This document shows positions 33,555 to 46,338 of a DNA stretch of 64,000 bases, piece after piece (position 1 is the stretch's first letter; every line of letters begins with the position of its first letter). Made by a program: the position numbers and the translations under genes. The notes below the pieces were generated by a model. It was not told the DNA's origin and did not search any database. It worked only from the letters and a program-made list of their open reading frames with translations. Origin of the DNA: Muscardinus avellanarius (taxonomy: Eukaryota > Chordata > Mammalia > Rodentia > Gliridae); contig OY726557.1 in NCBI GenBank assembly GCA_963383645.1, positions 124,981,395-125,045,394 of the forward strand. Direction: 5' to 3'.

Positions 33555-36500
33555 GAACAAGAGAGAGACAGCTACTATGGTGCCCAGAATTTGGAAAAGG
33601 GAGGGAAGGAGGACAGAAAGAAGAATTTCCAAAAGCAAACAACAGCTTCCTTACTCTTAGGAAGGAATAGCTGCCTAAACGAATTAGCTAGTAAAACAGA
33701 CTTCTTACATATATTCCTAACTCACTCTGTGGAGGCTGCTAAATTTCAAAACAGATGCCAAACCAACAGTGCCACAAGTTTTCCATCTCAGAGATCAGTA
33801 CACTAATACCTACATCTAAAAACTGGACAGTTTACTGGTCTAGCAACTCAAATGGCTAGCTAAACAAACAAACATGGCCAACAGTTTCTTTCTGGGTAGA
33901 GGGAGTTTGGGGGATTTCACTTCTTTTCCTGTCTCATGGCACCACAGCAAATAAACATCAGCATGTAAGTACTCAGATAAAACCCGGAGAACTTTATTGT
34001 TTTGTACTATCCTTCAGCTTTTCCATCATTTTTATTTCTAATGCATATTTCTGGTTATCAGCCCAATCTCCTGAGCTTAATGGTATGCATATTGCATTCT
34101 TATATGATATTTCAAAAGATTAATCATGGACTTAGTCCCCGCTTCCAAATGTACTCACATTCTAGCTCTCTTCCATCTCTGCTTCCTTTTAGTCTCCCTT
34201 CTACTTTACTAGGTTTCACTCAAAATTGTCTTGAGAGACAAGATCCCTTTTTTCCCTTGTAACTTCCAAATATTTTTCATCTCAACTGTTCAAAACCAGT
34301 TCACCTCTGACTTGATAAGCAAGATTATAAATTTCTTCTAAAGGTGAGATTTACCTAACAAAATATTATCTAGTTTCACCAAACTAAAACAACTTTCGAT
34401 AATTTTTACAGAGCCTCTGTGAAAGTTCAGGATCTTTTAAATCACCGTAGACAAAACTACAAGATAGATACTCTGTCAAATACTTTTTAAATCGTCCTTT
34501 GAGGCCAGAGATTCAGACAGGCAAAAGGGATAAGGAAAGCCTGACACATATGACAATATTCCTCAGGCATGGACAGAGTGATAATTATAGAGTCACCTAC
34601 CCTAAAGCCAGCCATCCTACCTGCACAAACACCTGGCCAGCCTCCCTTTCTTGAGATTTCTTCTAGTGCTTCAGATGATGTCCTAGAAAACTGAGGTTTC
34701 TAATAAGACACCTTTTTTTTTTAAGTGTTTCTTCTTTCTTTTGGTAAAAAATGGTCACAACCATATAAGACAAAACTTACAAAAACAAACTACAAATATA
34801 AACTTGGGAAATGTGTCATGAACAAACCTTCTGATGGAAGGAAACAAAGCAGATTTCATTTGATTTTCTCCTCGTTCCCCTCTCCCAGCACCCCCTGCCC
34901 TCTCTAGGGGACTGGAATTTGTATTACAAACATCTCCTGCCCATTTATTTTTATCTCACATCACAATGTCTAGTTTCTGCCTCCAAGAACACTTCAACCA
35001 CTTTTTTTTTTCAACTCCTTCAAGGATCGTAAATGAAGAGTCCTGACCCTGTCCCTTTCACCCTCCCAAGGCCATAAATGGAGAAAGAAACCACTGCACT
35101 GCTCACTACTGACTGGCACCTAGAAAAGAGCACCCAGCACTCCAAGATCCCAGCTATCTCTGTCCCTAAGGCTTATTCCACAAGCCAAAAAATAAAGCTA
35201 ATGTTCCTTTAAAGAAAGGTGCCACACTATTAGGAAGTGACAAAGGCATAGCAAAGCCACCGATTTTTGGTAATGTATATGGTGGGGAACCACAGAAAAC
35301 TTATTTCATTTGAAACCATCAAATTCCGATTGAAGTGTCATCTGGCTTATGTAACTGTGAATAATGAAACTAGTAATATCTGATACTATATGGAAGAAGT
35401 GTCAGGTGATATATTTTAACAGATCTTATTTGTCAATTGTTATTTACACTGTATATTTATAACACACTTTTATAGTGCAATATGCTGATATGTATAGTAT
35501 CTACCAGATGCCTAAAGGAAAGATGTCCAGTAACTTCTGACAGTAATCTGATGTGTTGAAATAAAGTTGAAATGATTTTTGAGTTGATTTTAATTCTCTC
35601 AAGATATAAATACACATAAGGGGTAACTTACAAGGTTCAGTAAAGACCACAAATCTAAGCAGGGACTATTTGAATAGGACATATCAACTAAGATAGAAAA
35701 ACAAAAAGGAAGACCTCATACATCTGCTCAACTGCTACCATAAGTAAACAATGGGATTTAATTAAACTTGAAAGAGCTAGAAATAGATAATAAAAGGGAT
35801 ACAGAGAGACCCTCTCATTCTCATCAGCCATAGTAAATCAGAGAGATTACATATTCTACACTCTAAACCATTAATATGAGCATATTATTAAGACTGGGTG
35901 TCTGTGTCTACAGTCCTAAGCAAATCAACTTAAAAACCTACTCCAAACCTGAGATTACATAATGCTCCAAAACCTAGGGGAAAAAAGCCTCAGTTCCCAT
36001 TCTAGACAGCCAAATCCAACAAGAGCCTCTATTTGGCTTTCTTGGAGAACTACATCCTGTTCAACATGAAAACCTTGCTTCCCATTCTTTTTCCTTTACC
36101 TCACCCATCTTGGCAATGTATAATAACTGAAGCTGTGATTTTTTCCCCCAAAATTAAGACCTCAGGGGAAATTTTGCTTAAAAGTATTAAAGCCTATGCT
36201 ACTCACAATTAAAAATAATAATTTTCCTTGTGGTCCGAAATATCTACAGTACACTGATAGTCCTTTCTCCCTCCTCCCTGGAGGAAGAGCTGTGAAATAA
36301 CACTATCTTGAATGGAGCCAGAGGGATAAAAGGTCAGGAAAATCTGGATAACAAGAACTTAAGTAAAGGTAACAACTTCATCAGGTTATCAGGAAATCAT
36401 GGGTATAAGACTCAGAAGAAATGCCAGGTGAACACTCACTAAATTCACCATGCCAAGTTCTTAAAAACTACAAAAGGAAAAAGAACCAGAGAAAAGACTT

Positions 36501-39150
36501 GGAAGACGTCCTTTTACCAAAGCAGGGAGAAAAGTGAGGTGGCTGACAACTAACGACTTATAGGACAGGCTGAAAGTTTGCCAAAGTTTAAGATTAGAGT
36601 AAAAGAAAATGAGAGCATAAATAGATGACATTCATTATAGATGAATGTATGGGAATTTATGGGGGAGGGGTGGGTAAACAAAGGCAGGGGTTTTAGATTG
36701 GCAGGATTGGGGGTTTAACGGCAGCAATGCAGATAAAGACCCAAGGTTACAGTACACGTAACATTAAATACAGTGCACAATGCAGCTATCTTGCCAAAGT
36801 AAGTAAATCCAGTATTGGGTTGTATAAGCAGAGGAATCACATGTAAGCTATGAAGGTGGCTCTTCCTCTCTATTCAGCACCGGTGAGGCCACAGCTGGAG
36901 CACAGCATTCAGTTCTGGGCATCGAACCAGCTACAAGAGAGGGAAATTATAGAGTTCAGAAAAGGGCAAATAAAATAATGAAAGGCTTGGAAAATAAGAT
37001 CTATAAGCAGGGCCAGTGGTTTCATCAAAGCCCTTCCTGGCAATATTAAGCTACTCTGGGGGTGAGATTAAGGTTTTTCTTGATTCAGTATCCTCCAGGC
37101 CCTCCAACTTTCAGAAAATGGGATTTAGTTCTTCCCCAATATGGCAAAGTAGGAAGTAAATTAAATAAATCATAAAGGCATAGGCCAACCAATTCCACTA
37201 TTAGCTCAAACATTTTCTCCAAATTCGCCCCATTTGATATAGTCATAAATTAATCATCATGAGAAAACCACTGTTCTAACAGTACTATTAAGTGGAATAG
37301 CATTTAGTGAGGAGGAATAGAAATAAGGCATAAAAGGTATATATGTGTGTTGTTTGGAAAACACTGGTTTGATCAGTCTAAGATGTCAGATGAAAAACAA
37401 AGTCAATTTTGCAAGGACAACAGCTTAGTTATAACAGCAGGAAATAATGCTATAAGAAAAACAAGCAATGAAATAGATTTTCAAATGTAGTGGTCAAACT
37501 GGCCATACTAGAAATGGACTGTGTAATTATCTTAATCCTCTGACAACTAAATGTGATAAATCTGCAATTACTTTCACCCAAATGACCAAAGAATATACTT
37601 ATTCTCAAACAAAACCTTAAAAATCACCTATGATATAAGAGAGAGAAATTATATTGGGGGTAAATCTCCAGTGACTGATTTTTCTTATAGTGTCAAAAAC
37701 AATACCTCAAACTAAGGTCAATGGATTTTTTTTAAGTAACAAAAGTCTTTGCAGAGTAGCTCTTTTTTCTTCCTTTAAACTAAAATTACTGCTACTGCAA
37801 CTATTACTCATTGCTCACAGTTAACCCAGGCAACAAAAACAAAACACCAAGTGGACTTTAGTAAGACCAGACTTGCTTTAATCAACTATACAGTTATTGT
37901 AAGCCTAAAAGTAGGAGAAAAAAAGCTTCAATAGTAGACATTAAGTCAATAAAACCATTTCTGCACAAAGTAAGAGGGACGCGAAGAATCCAGTACCAAT
38001 TCTCCTGTTGGCACTGAGCTGCAACTACTGATTAGAAAGTCACCTAAGAAAAAAGCCTGTGGGGCCTGCACAACTTCTACTACCTACTTCATTACACTTT
38101 CTGTACATTGATTTCTAACTGTCAATTGCCAAAAACCCTTAAAACCAAACCAAAGAAAAATCCAACAAAATAAAGCTGGGAAGAAAAAAAAAAACCCTGC
38201 AAACTTGAGTCACATTCCTCCCAGTTCCTAGTGCTACAGAGCAAGTTTTAGCAAAACACATACACACTCACACATACACACACACAAAACTTTTTAATTC
38301 TTTCTTTGCCTTTCCTTTTCTTCTCCAGTGCAGTGGTTCTTAACATTTTGGGGTCATGATCCCCTCCCCAGAAAAATGCACAAAGACCAAAGTGGTCCAT
38401 ACAATTTCAAGGAGTTCATGGCCTAACTGAAGAGCCCATACAAGTACCTCAGCTTAGCCAGGTGTGGTGGCACAGGACTGTAATCCCAGCATTTGGGAGG
38501 CTGAGAGAGGAGAATCATGTTTCACAGACAGCCTCAGCTACTTAGTGAGGCCCTTTGCAACTCAGAGAGGCCCTGTTTCAAAATACAGAATAAAAAGGCC
38601 AGGCGTGGTGGTGCATGCTTGTAATCCCCGCGCTTGGGAGGCGGAGACAGGAGGATCGCGCAGGTTCGAAGCCAGACGCTGGCTTAAAAGACCCTGTTTC
38701 CAATTATTCCAGAGTGTTTCCAATTACACTCTGGGAGTGTAGCCCGGAGGTAGGAGGGCTTCCAGGAACCCCAGTACCACCAAAAAAAAAAAAAAAAAAA
38801 AAAACCAGAATAAAAAGTAGGGCTGGGGCCAGGCATGGTGGCGCATACTTGTAATCCCAGCATTTGGGAGGTGGAGACTGGAGAATCACAGTTCACGGCC
38901 CTTCAGAACTCAGTGAGACCCTGTTTCAAAAATAAAAAAAAAAAAAAAGAGCCGGGCATGGTGGCACACGCTTGTAATCCCAGTACGTGGGAGGCTGAGA
39001 CAGGAGGATTGCACAGGTTCAAAGCCAGCCTCAGCTACTTAGTGAGGCTCTTAGCAACTTAGTGAGACCCTGTTTCCAAATAAAATATAAAACAGGTCTG
39101 GGAGTGCAGCCAGGAGGTTGAAAGCCCCTGGGTTCCTTCAATCTCTAGTA

Positions 39151-39197
<47 letters not shown>

Positions 39198-42100
39198 AAA
39201 TAAATAAATAAATAATAAATAAATAAATAGTAAAAAAATAAAAAGAGCCAGGCGTGGTGGCACACGCTGAGACAGGAGGATTGCACAGGTTCGAGGCCAA
39301 CCTCAGCTACTTAGTGAGGCTTTCAGCAACTTAGTTGAGACCCTGTTTACAAATAAAATATAAAAAAATGGGTCTGGGCCGGGCGTGGTGGCGCACGCTT
39401 GTAATCCCTGCACTTGGGAGGCTGAGACAGGAGGATCACATGGGTTTGAAGGCAGCCTCAGCTACTTAGTGAGGCTCTCAGCAACTTAGTGAGACCCTGT
39501 TTCCAAATAAAATATAAAATAGGTCTGGGAGTATAGCCCGGAGTTAGAAAGCCTCTGGGTTCCACCCCCAGTACCACCAAAAAAAAAAAAAAAAAAGGTC
39601 TGGGAGTACAGCCCAGAGGTTCTACCCCCAGAACCACCAAAAATAAAAAAATTAAAATTGAAATAAAAGACTAAAAAATAGGGCTGGGGGTGTAGCTCAG
39701 AAGTAGAATGTCCCTGGGTTCCATCCATAGTACTGAAAAAAAAAAAAAAAAAAGTAGGGCTGAGGATATAGCTTAGAGATAGAATGTTCCTGAATTCCAC
39801 CCTCAGTTCTGCAAAACAAAACAAAAAACCAATAAACAAACAAACAAACAAACAAACAAACTCAGCTTAAGAATTTCTAAACCGGGAGCCGGCGTGGTGG
39901 CGCAAGCTTGTAATCCCCGCGCTTGGGAGGCTGGGACAGGAGGATCGCAGGTTCATGGGTAGCCTCAGCTATTTAGTGAGAACCTCCACAACCCAGACCC
40001 TGTCTCAAAATAAAGAATGAATATAGGGCTGGGGGTATAGCTCAGAGGTAGAATGCCTCTGGGTTCAATCCCCAGTACAAAAAAAAAAAACCCAAAAAAC
40101 AAAAAAAAAAAAAACCTCTGATCTACACTCTGTCAGTTTTTCTTCCATACAAGAATACAACATATACTAATCAGAAACTCTAAAATAAGACTCAACTTGT
40201 TATATATGCTTTGTAAGGTATTCTAAAGATTGGCATAGTCAGATCAAGTACAATTAACCAGTTTGCTCAGTATCCTACTTATTTAGATAAAGCACATTAA
40301 TATTTTTCTTTTTTTTTCTTTTCTTGCAGTACTGAGGATGGAACCCAGTGGCATTCTACCTCTGAGCGACATCTCCAGCCCTATATTTTATTCTTTATTT
40401 TAAAACAGGGTCTCAGCTGGGCGTGGTGGCACATGCTTGTAATCCCCGTGCTTGGGAGGCGGAGACAGGAGGATTGCGCAGGTTCGGAGCCAGACACGCT
40501 GGCGTAAGAGACCCTGTTTCAAAAATATATATATAAAATAGGTCTGGGAGTGTAGCCCGGAGGTAGAAGGGCTTCCAGGAACCCCAGTACCACCAAACAA
40601 ACAAACAAACAAACAAACAAAAAAACAAACAAACAGGGTCTCACTGAGTTGCAAAGGGTCTAAGTAGCTGAGGCTGTCCATGAACCGCAATCCTCTTGTC
40701 TCAGCCTCTCAAATGCTGGGATTACAAGCGTGCACCACCACACCTGGCTGAATATTTCTCTTAGGAGGTAAATTAGCTGCCTTTTTATTTCTTTTTTTCT
40801 TTTGCAGTACTGGGGGTCAAACCCAGGGCCTTGTACACATTAGGCAACTGCTCTAGGACTAACCCCCATCCCCAGCTCCTCTTCCTTTTTTAAAAAGACA
40901 TGGTTTTGCTATGTGGCCCAAACTGGCTCCAAACTCCTGGGCTCAAGAAATTCTCCTTCCTCAAGCTCTCAATTAGATAGAATTACTAGAGGTAGATGCC
41001 ACCATACCCTCTTTCCCTCATCTCTTGAAGGAAATAATTTCTACCAGTAAAAAGCATACAGAAATCTCACTTCACTCTTTATAAAAATATAGCACCTTCC
41101 CACCTGCTGGGCAAAAAATCTTCTTCTGAAGTGGTAATAGAACCATATTTAAAAATTTATTCACTGTGCTAATTACTTGCTCCAATTGTATCACACAGTA
41201 CTTGATCACTTTCTAACTGAAAATGAATTTGTATAATATAGATGCTTGATAAATAAAACAGCTTAAAACACATCTGGGAACAAGTGTAGGAAAGTAAGTC
41301 TTGACTACCTTCCTTAGTTCCAGTGCCAGGCTCCCATATCTTCCAATTTCAACACCTCCTGGTGGTGGAAGGGAATGGGTAATGTCTACATTAATTCAGT
41401 CCTTCACCTCTGGAATCACAGTCTATTACTCCACTAAAACTGTTTATATCATGATCACTAATGTCTTATGTACTATATATGGGCCTTAAACTTTGTTCTA
41501 ACTCATAGTACTTCCCTGAAGCTCCGGATACCCTTTTTTATCCCTAGACTTGACAAATGTCTCTTTATAAAACTTTCCATACTGCAATATACTGATCTGC
41601 AGGGGGTGGGTGGAGCTCCAAGGCTCTAATTGCAAACCAGGCTCCAATGAAGTTTTGATATGGAAAAGAACTTGAAAGATAATCTTAGTCCAACTTTCTC
41701 ACTTAATGAGGAACCAAGGCCCAAAGACAAGTATTCCTTCAAAAGGAATTTGGCCTATGAAAATTTACCAAAGGCCACTCACAAAACCTTGATGTTGCCT
41801 AAGAAAAACTATTCTACTACATTGTAAGCCCATGAAGTAGGGATTTTGTCTACCTTGTTTGCCTCCACTCCCTTGTGCCTAGAATAGTATCACACAGGGA
41901 GTATGTGTGAGTTAAGCTAATTTAAAAGTAGCAAATCAAGCCTAGTGTGGTGGCGCACGCTTGTAATCCCAGCATTCGGGAAGCTGAGACCTGGAGGATT
42001 ACGGTTCGCGGACAGTCTCAGCTACTTAGTGAGACCCTCTGCAACTCAGTGAGACCTGGTTTCAAAATAAAGAATAAAAAATAGGGCAGGGGGTGTAGCT

Positions 42101-43545
42101 CGGAGGTCAAATGCCCCTAGGTTCCATCCCCAGACCCACAATAAATAAATAAATAAATAAATAATAAAAAAATAAAAATAAAAGTAGCAAATCACTAGCA
42201 AGCTGATCAAATGTTTCTTATTAGCAAAGGAAATCATTGTTTAACCACAATAGATTATAAAATCAATAAAACTAAAGTAGATAGGACTCCTGGAACCATT
42301 TCAAAAAGGCAAGAGCAAAAAAGGAGTATAAAACACACACACACAGACATAGACATAATTAGCAGAGCAAATTAACTTCTTTGTAACAAAGGAGGACTAA
42401 CTGCAGTGGGCTATTTTTAAAACATCTGTTCTTACTGTTATGGCTTTCTTTAGGGAGGGAGGCCAGCTAATTACCTGCCAGATGAAGCTCTGCAGCCAGT
42501 CCAAGTTTTATTTCTTCTGCCTTGCAAATAAAGCAAAATACTCAATAATATAATTTAAAACAGTTCTAACAAAGCTTTATAGAAAGACAAACTCAGTTGT
42601 TTCCTAGATTTTAACAGGGCCTAATACAGAAGAATGACCACTACAAGCAAAGCGATCTTACCTGTCTATGGAGGACTGCCCAGGATTCAACCCTAACAGC
42701 TTCTTGCTCTTCCTTCTTTCTGAATCTGCCTTGGAAAGACTCGCTCACTGTGTTTAGGAGTCAGGACTGGCTTCATGAGTAGAGACTGTGTGTGTATGTG
42801 TGTGTGTGTGTGTTATACTGGGGATTAAACTTTGAACCCAGGGGCATTCTACCTCCAAGCTACTCCCCTAGCCCCCTTTTAAAATTATTTTTAATTATTA
42901 TTGGATTTATTTATTTATTTATTGTGGTACTGGGGTTCCTGGAAGCCCTTCTACCTCCGGGCTACACTCCCAGACCTATTCTTTTTACATTTTTTTATTT
43001 GGAAACAGGGTCTCCTAAGCCAGTGAACCTGCGCGATCCTCCTGTCTCTGCCTCCCAAGCGCGGGGATTACAAGCGTGCGCCACCACGCCCGGCTAATTA
43101 TTACTGGATTTAAACAGGGTCTCCCATAGCCGGGCATGGTGGCGCATGCTTGTAATCCCTGCTCTTGGGATGCAGAAACAGGAGGATCAGGCAGGTTCGA
43201 AGCCAGCCACGCTGGCTTAAGATACCCTGTTTCTTGTGAGCCGGGCGTGGTGGCGCACGCTTGTAATCCCCGCGCTTGGGAGGCAGAGACAGGAGGATCG
43301 CGCAGGTTCAAAGCCAGCCGTGTGTGCTGGCTTAGGAGACCCTGTTTCCAAATAAAAAATGTAAAAAATAGGTCTGGGAGTGTATCCTGGAGGTTAGAAG
43401 GGCTTCCAGGAACCCCAGTACCACCAAAAAAAAAAATTAAAAAAAAAAAGATACCCTGTTTCCAAATTAAAAAATATAAAAAATTGATCTGGGAGTGTAG
43501 CCCAGAGGTAGAAGGGTTTCCAGGAACCCCAGTACAACCAAAAAA

Positions 43546-43585
<40 letters not shown>

Positions 43586-45504
43586 ATTAAACAGGGTTTC
43601 CCTAAATTGCTAAGAGCCTCACTGAGTTGCTGGGGCTATCCTCAAACCTACAATCCTCTAACTCAGGAAATGTGATTCTCAATTAGGTTTCTATATGCTT
43701 GTTCATTCAGAATATAAACAGAAATAACCTTCAAGGAGGACAATACTAATTCTCAAAAACAAATATTACTCACTGCTCACAGAACTAAATTCATGAACTA
43801 TAGACCTTTTATCCCTACACTTCGCGGACTTCACACGTACCCTCAGTTATCTCAGATTAGGACAACACTGTAAGGGAATACACTGTGTAGGGAGTCTCTG
43901 GAATACAAGAATCCTTCTAGACATGGACTCCCAAGTGCTTCTTCATTCAGAGCAGGACAGGTCAAAAAATTAGGATATAGTGAACACTTACTCTACACAC
44001 AGGGAGCAATAGGTAGCTATAGTCACTGAACAAACAGGTAAAACACTATTTTTCTGGAATTTCCTTCCCCAACGGAAGGGAAAAAAATCAGTTTGGTAAA
44101 GAACTGATTTATAGAGCTAGGCGTGGTGGTCTAGACTTGTAGTCCCAGCATTTGAGAAGAAATTGGAGGATCCCAGTTCAAGGACAGCCTCAGCCTCAGC
44201 TACCTAGCAAGGAATTTCCAATTCAGACTGTTTCAAAAATAAAAGGACTAAAAAATAGGGCTGCGTGTGCAGTGTAGCTTGGAGGTAGAATGCCCATGGG
44301 TTCCATCCCTAGTCCTGGAAAAAAAAAAAAAAAAGAAAAAGAAAAGAAAAGAAAAAAGCATTGACTTAGAAGCCGGGCTTGGTGGAGGACTCCTGTAATC
44401 AGAGCATTAGGGAGGCTGAGACTGGAGGATCGAGGTTCGTGGACAGCCTCAATACTTAGTGAGGCCCTCTGTAAAAAAAAAAAAAATAGGGCAGGGGATG
44501 TAGCTCGGAGTTCAAATGCTCCTGGGTTCCATCCCCAGACTCACAAAAAAAAAAAAAAAAAAAAAAACTGACTTAATTTAAAGGTCATTTTTAATTTGAC
44601 CTCCTGTATCACCTCTGAAGTTGCTATGTTGGCATCTTTTCAATCTTTTTCTATTACACATCTTGGGGCACCAACTCCAAGGGTTATTCAGAAAATATTT
44701 TAAATGCTATTAATTTATTAGTATGTTATAGCTAAGAAAACACATTTAAACACATTATATAAAATATTCCTCTTTAAAGATCTTTCCTACAAGCCAGGCG
44801 TGGTGGCGCACGCTTGTAATCCCAGCACTTGGGAGGCTGAGACAGGAGGATCGCGCAGGTTCAAAGCCAGCCTCAGCTACCTAGTGAGGCTCTCAGCAAC
44901 TTAGCGAGACCGTTTCCAAATAAAATATAAAATGGGTCTGGGAGTATAGCCCGGAGGTAGAAAGCCTCTGGGTTCCACCTCCAGTACCACCAAAAAAAAA
45001 AAAAAAAAAAAAAGATCTCTCCTACAAACACCTTTATCATGAGCTAATTGTTCCATAACTATGTCTAAAAATTAAGAACCATTCCCAACAAACACATTAA
45101 AAATAAAGCCGGGCGTGGTGGCGCACACTTGTAATCCCCGCGCTTGGGAGGCAGAGACAGGAGGATCGCGCAGGTTCGAAACCAGCCGCGCGCGTTGGCT
45201 TAGGAGACCCTGTTTCCAAATATAAAAATGTAAAAATAGGTCTGGGAGTGTAGCCCGGAGGTAGAAGGGCTTCCAGGAACCCCAGTACCACCAAAAAAAA
45301 AAAAAAAAAAAAAAATTTCAGCTGGGCGTGGTGGTGCACACTTGTAATCCCCGCGCTTGGGAGGCAGAGACAGGAGGATCATGCAGGTTTGAAGCCAGCC
45401 TTGCTGGCTTAAGAGACCCTGTTTCCAAATAAAAATATAAAAAATAGCTCTGGGAGTATAGCCCAAAGGTAGAAGGGCTTCCAGGAACCCCAGTTCCAGC
45501 AAAA

Positions 45505-45547
<43 letters not shown>

Positions 45548-45751
45548 ATATTTCGCCAGGCGTGGTGGTGCATGCTTGTAATCCCAGTGCTTGGGAGGCT
45601 GAGACAGGAGGATAGCATAGGTTCAAAGCCAGCCTCAGCTACTTAGTGAGGCTCTCAGCAACTTAGGTGAGACCCTGTTTCCAAATAAAATATAAAATAA
45701 GTCTAGGAGTATAGCTCAGAGGTAGAAAAGCCTCTGGGTTCTACCACAGCA

Positions 45752-45796
<45 letters not shown>

Positions 45797-46299
45797 TTCA
45801 TACAGCTTTATCATTACAATATTGCTCCCCAAATACAAAGGTGGCTTTTTATTAATTATAAAGATGTTTACAAAAGGAGAAACTGTCCAGAGCAGTCTTC
45901 CCCTGAAACTATGGGCCAATTTATTCCTTTCATATGTTGACTATGTGACTACCTCCATTTTGTAGTTATTTTCTTACTTGAAATTGCCAGCCAGTTGTGG
46001 TACTTGGAAGGCTGAAACAGGAAGATGGCTGGTTCTCAGCCGGCCTCAGCAGCTTAGTGAGACCATTTCAAAAAAATGAATTTTTTTTTTAAAAAGCCGG
46101 GTGTGGTGGCGCACGCTTGTAATCCCAGCATTTGGGAGGCTGAGACTGGAGGATCACAGTTCGAGGACAGCCTCAGCTACTTAGTGAGGCCCTCCACAAC
46201 TCAATGAGACTGTTTCAAAATAAAGAATAATAAAAAATTGGGCAGGGGGTATAGCTGGGAGGTCAAATGCCTCTGGGTTCCATCCCCAGACCCGCAAAA

Positions 46300-46338
<39 letters not shown>

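Larger units (their letters stand above)
33133..38450 (-). other. MSANTD2: MSANTD2 intron 1, 3' part: 5.3 kb without young SINEs
   Basis: AT-rich unique sequence with only a (GA)n tract (33497-33550), a CR1/L3-like fossil (36865-37015) and an hAT fragment at the right end. No exon is recognised. Against the neighbouring SINE-saturated 20 kb, the lack of insertions stands out. Confidence 0.6.

Noticed and set aside
43136..43549. 137-codon open frame and similar '[16 protein letters not shown]' peptides
   Set aside because: These are translations of the SINE left half, repeated dozens of times, and not a gene family.
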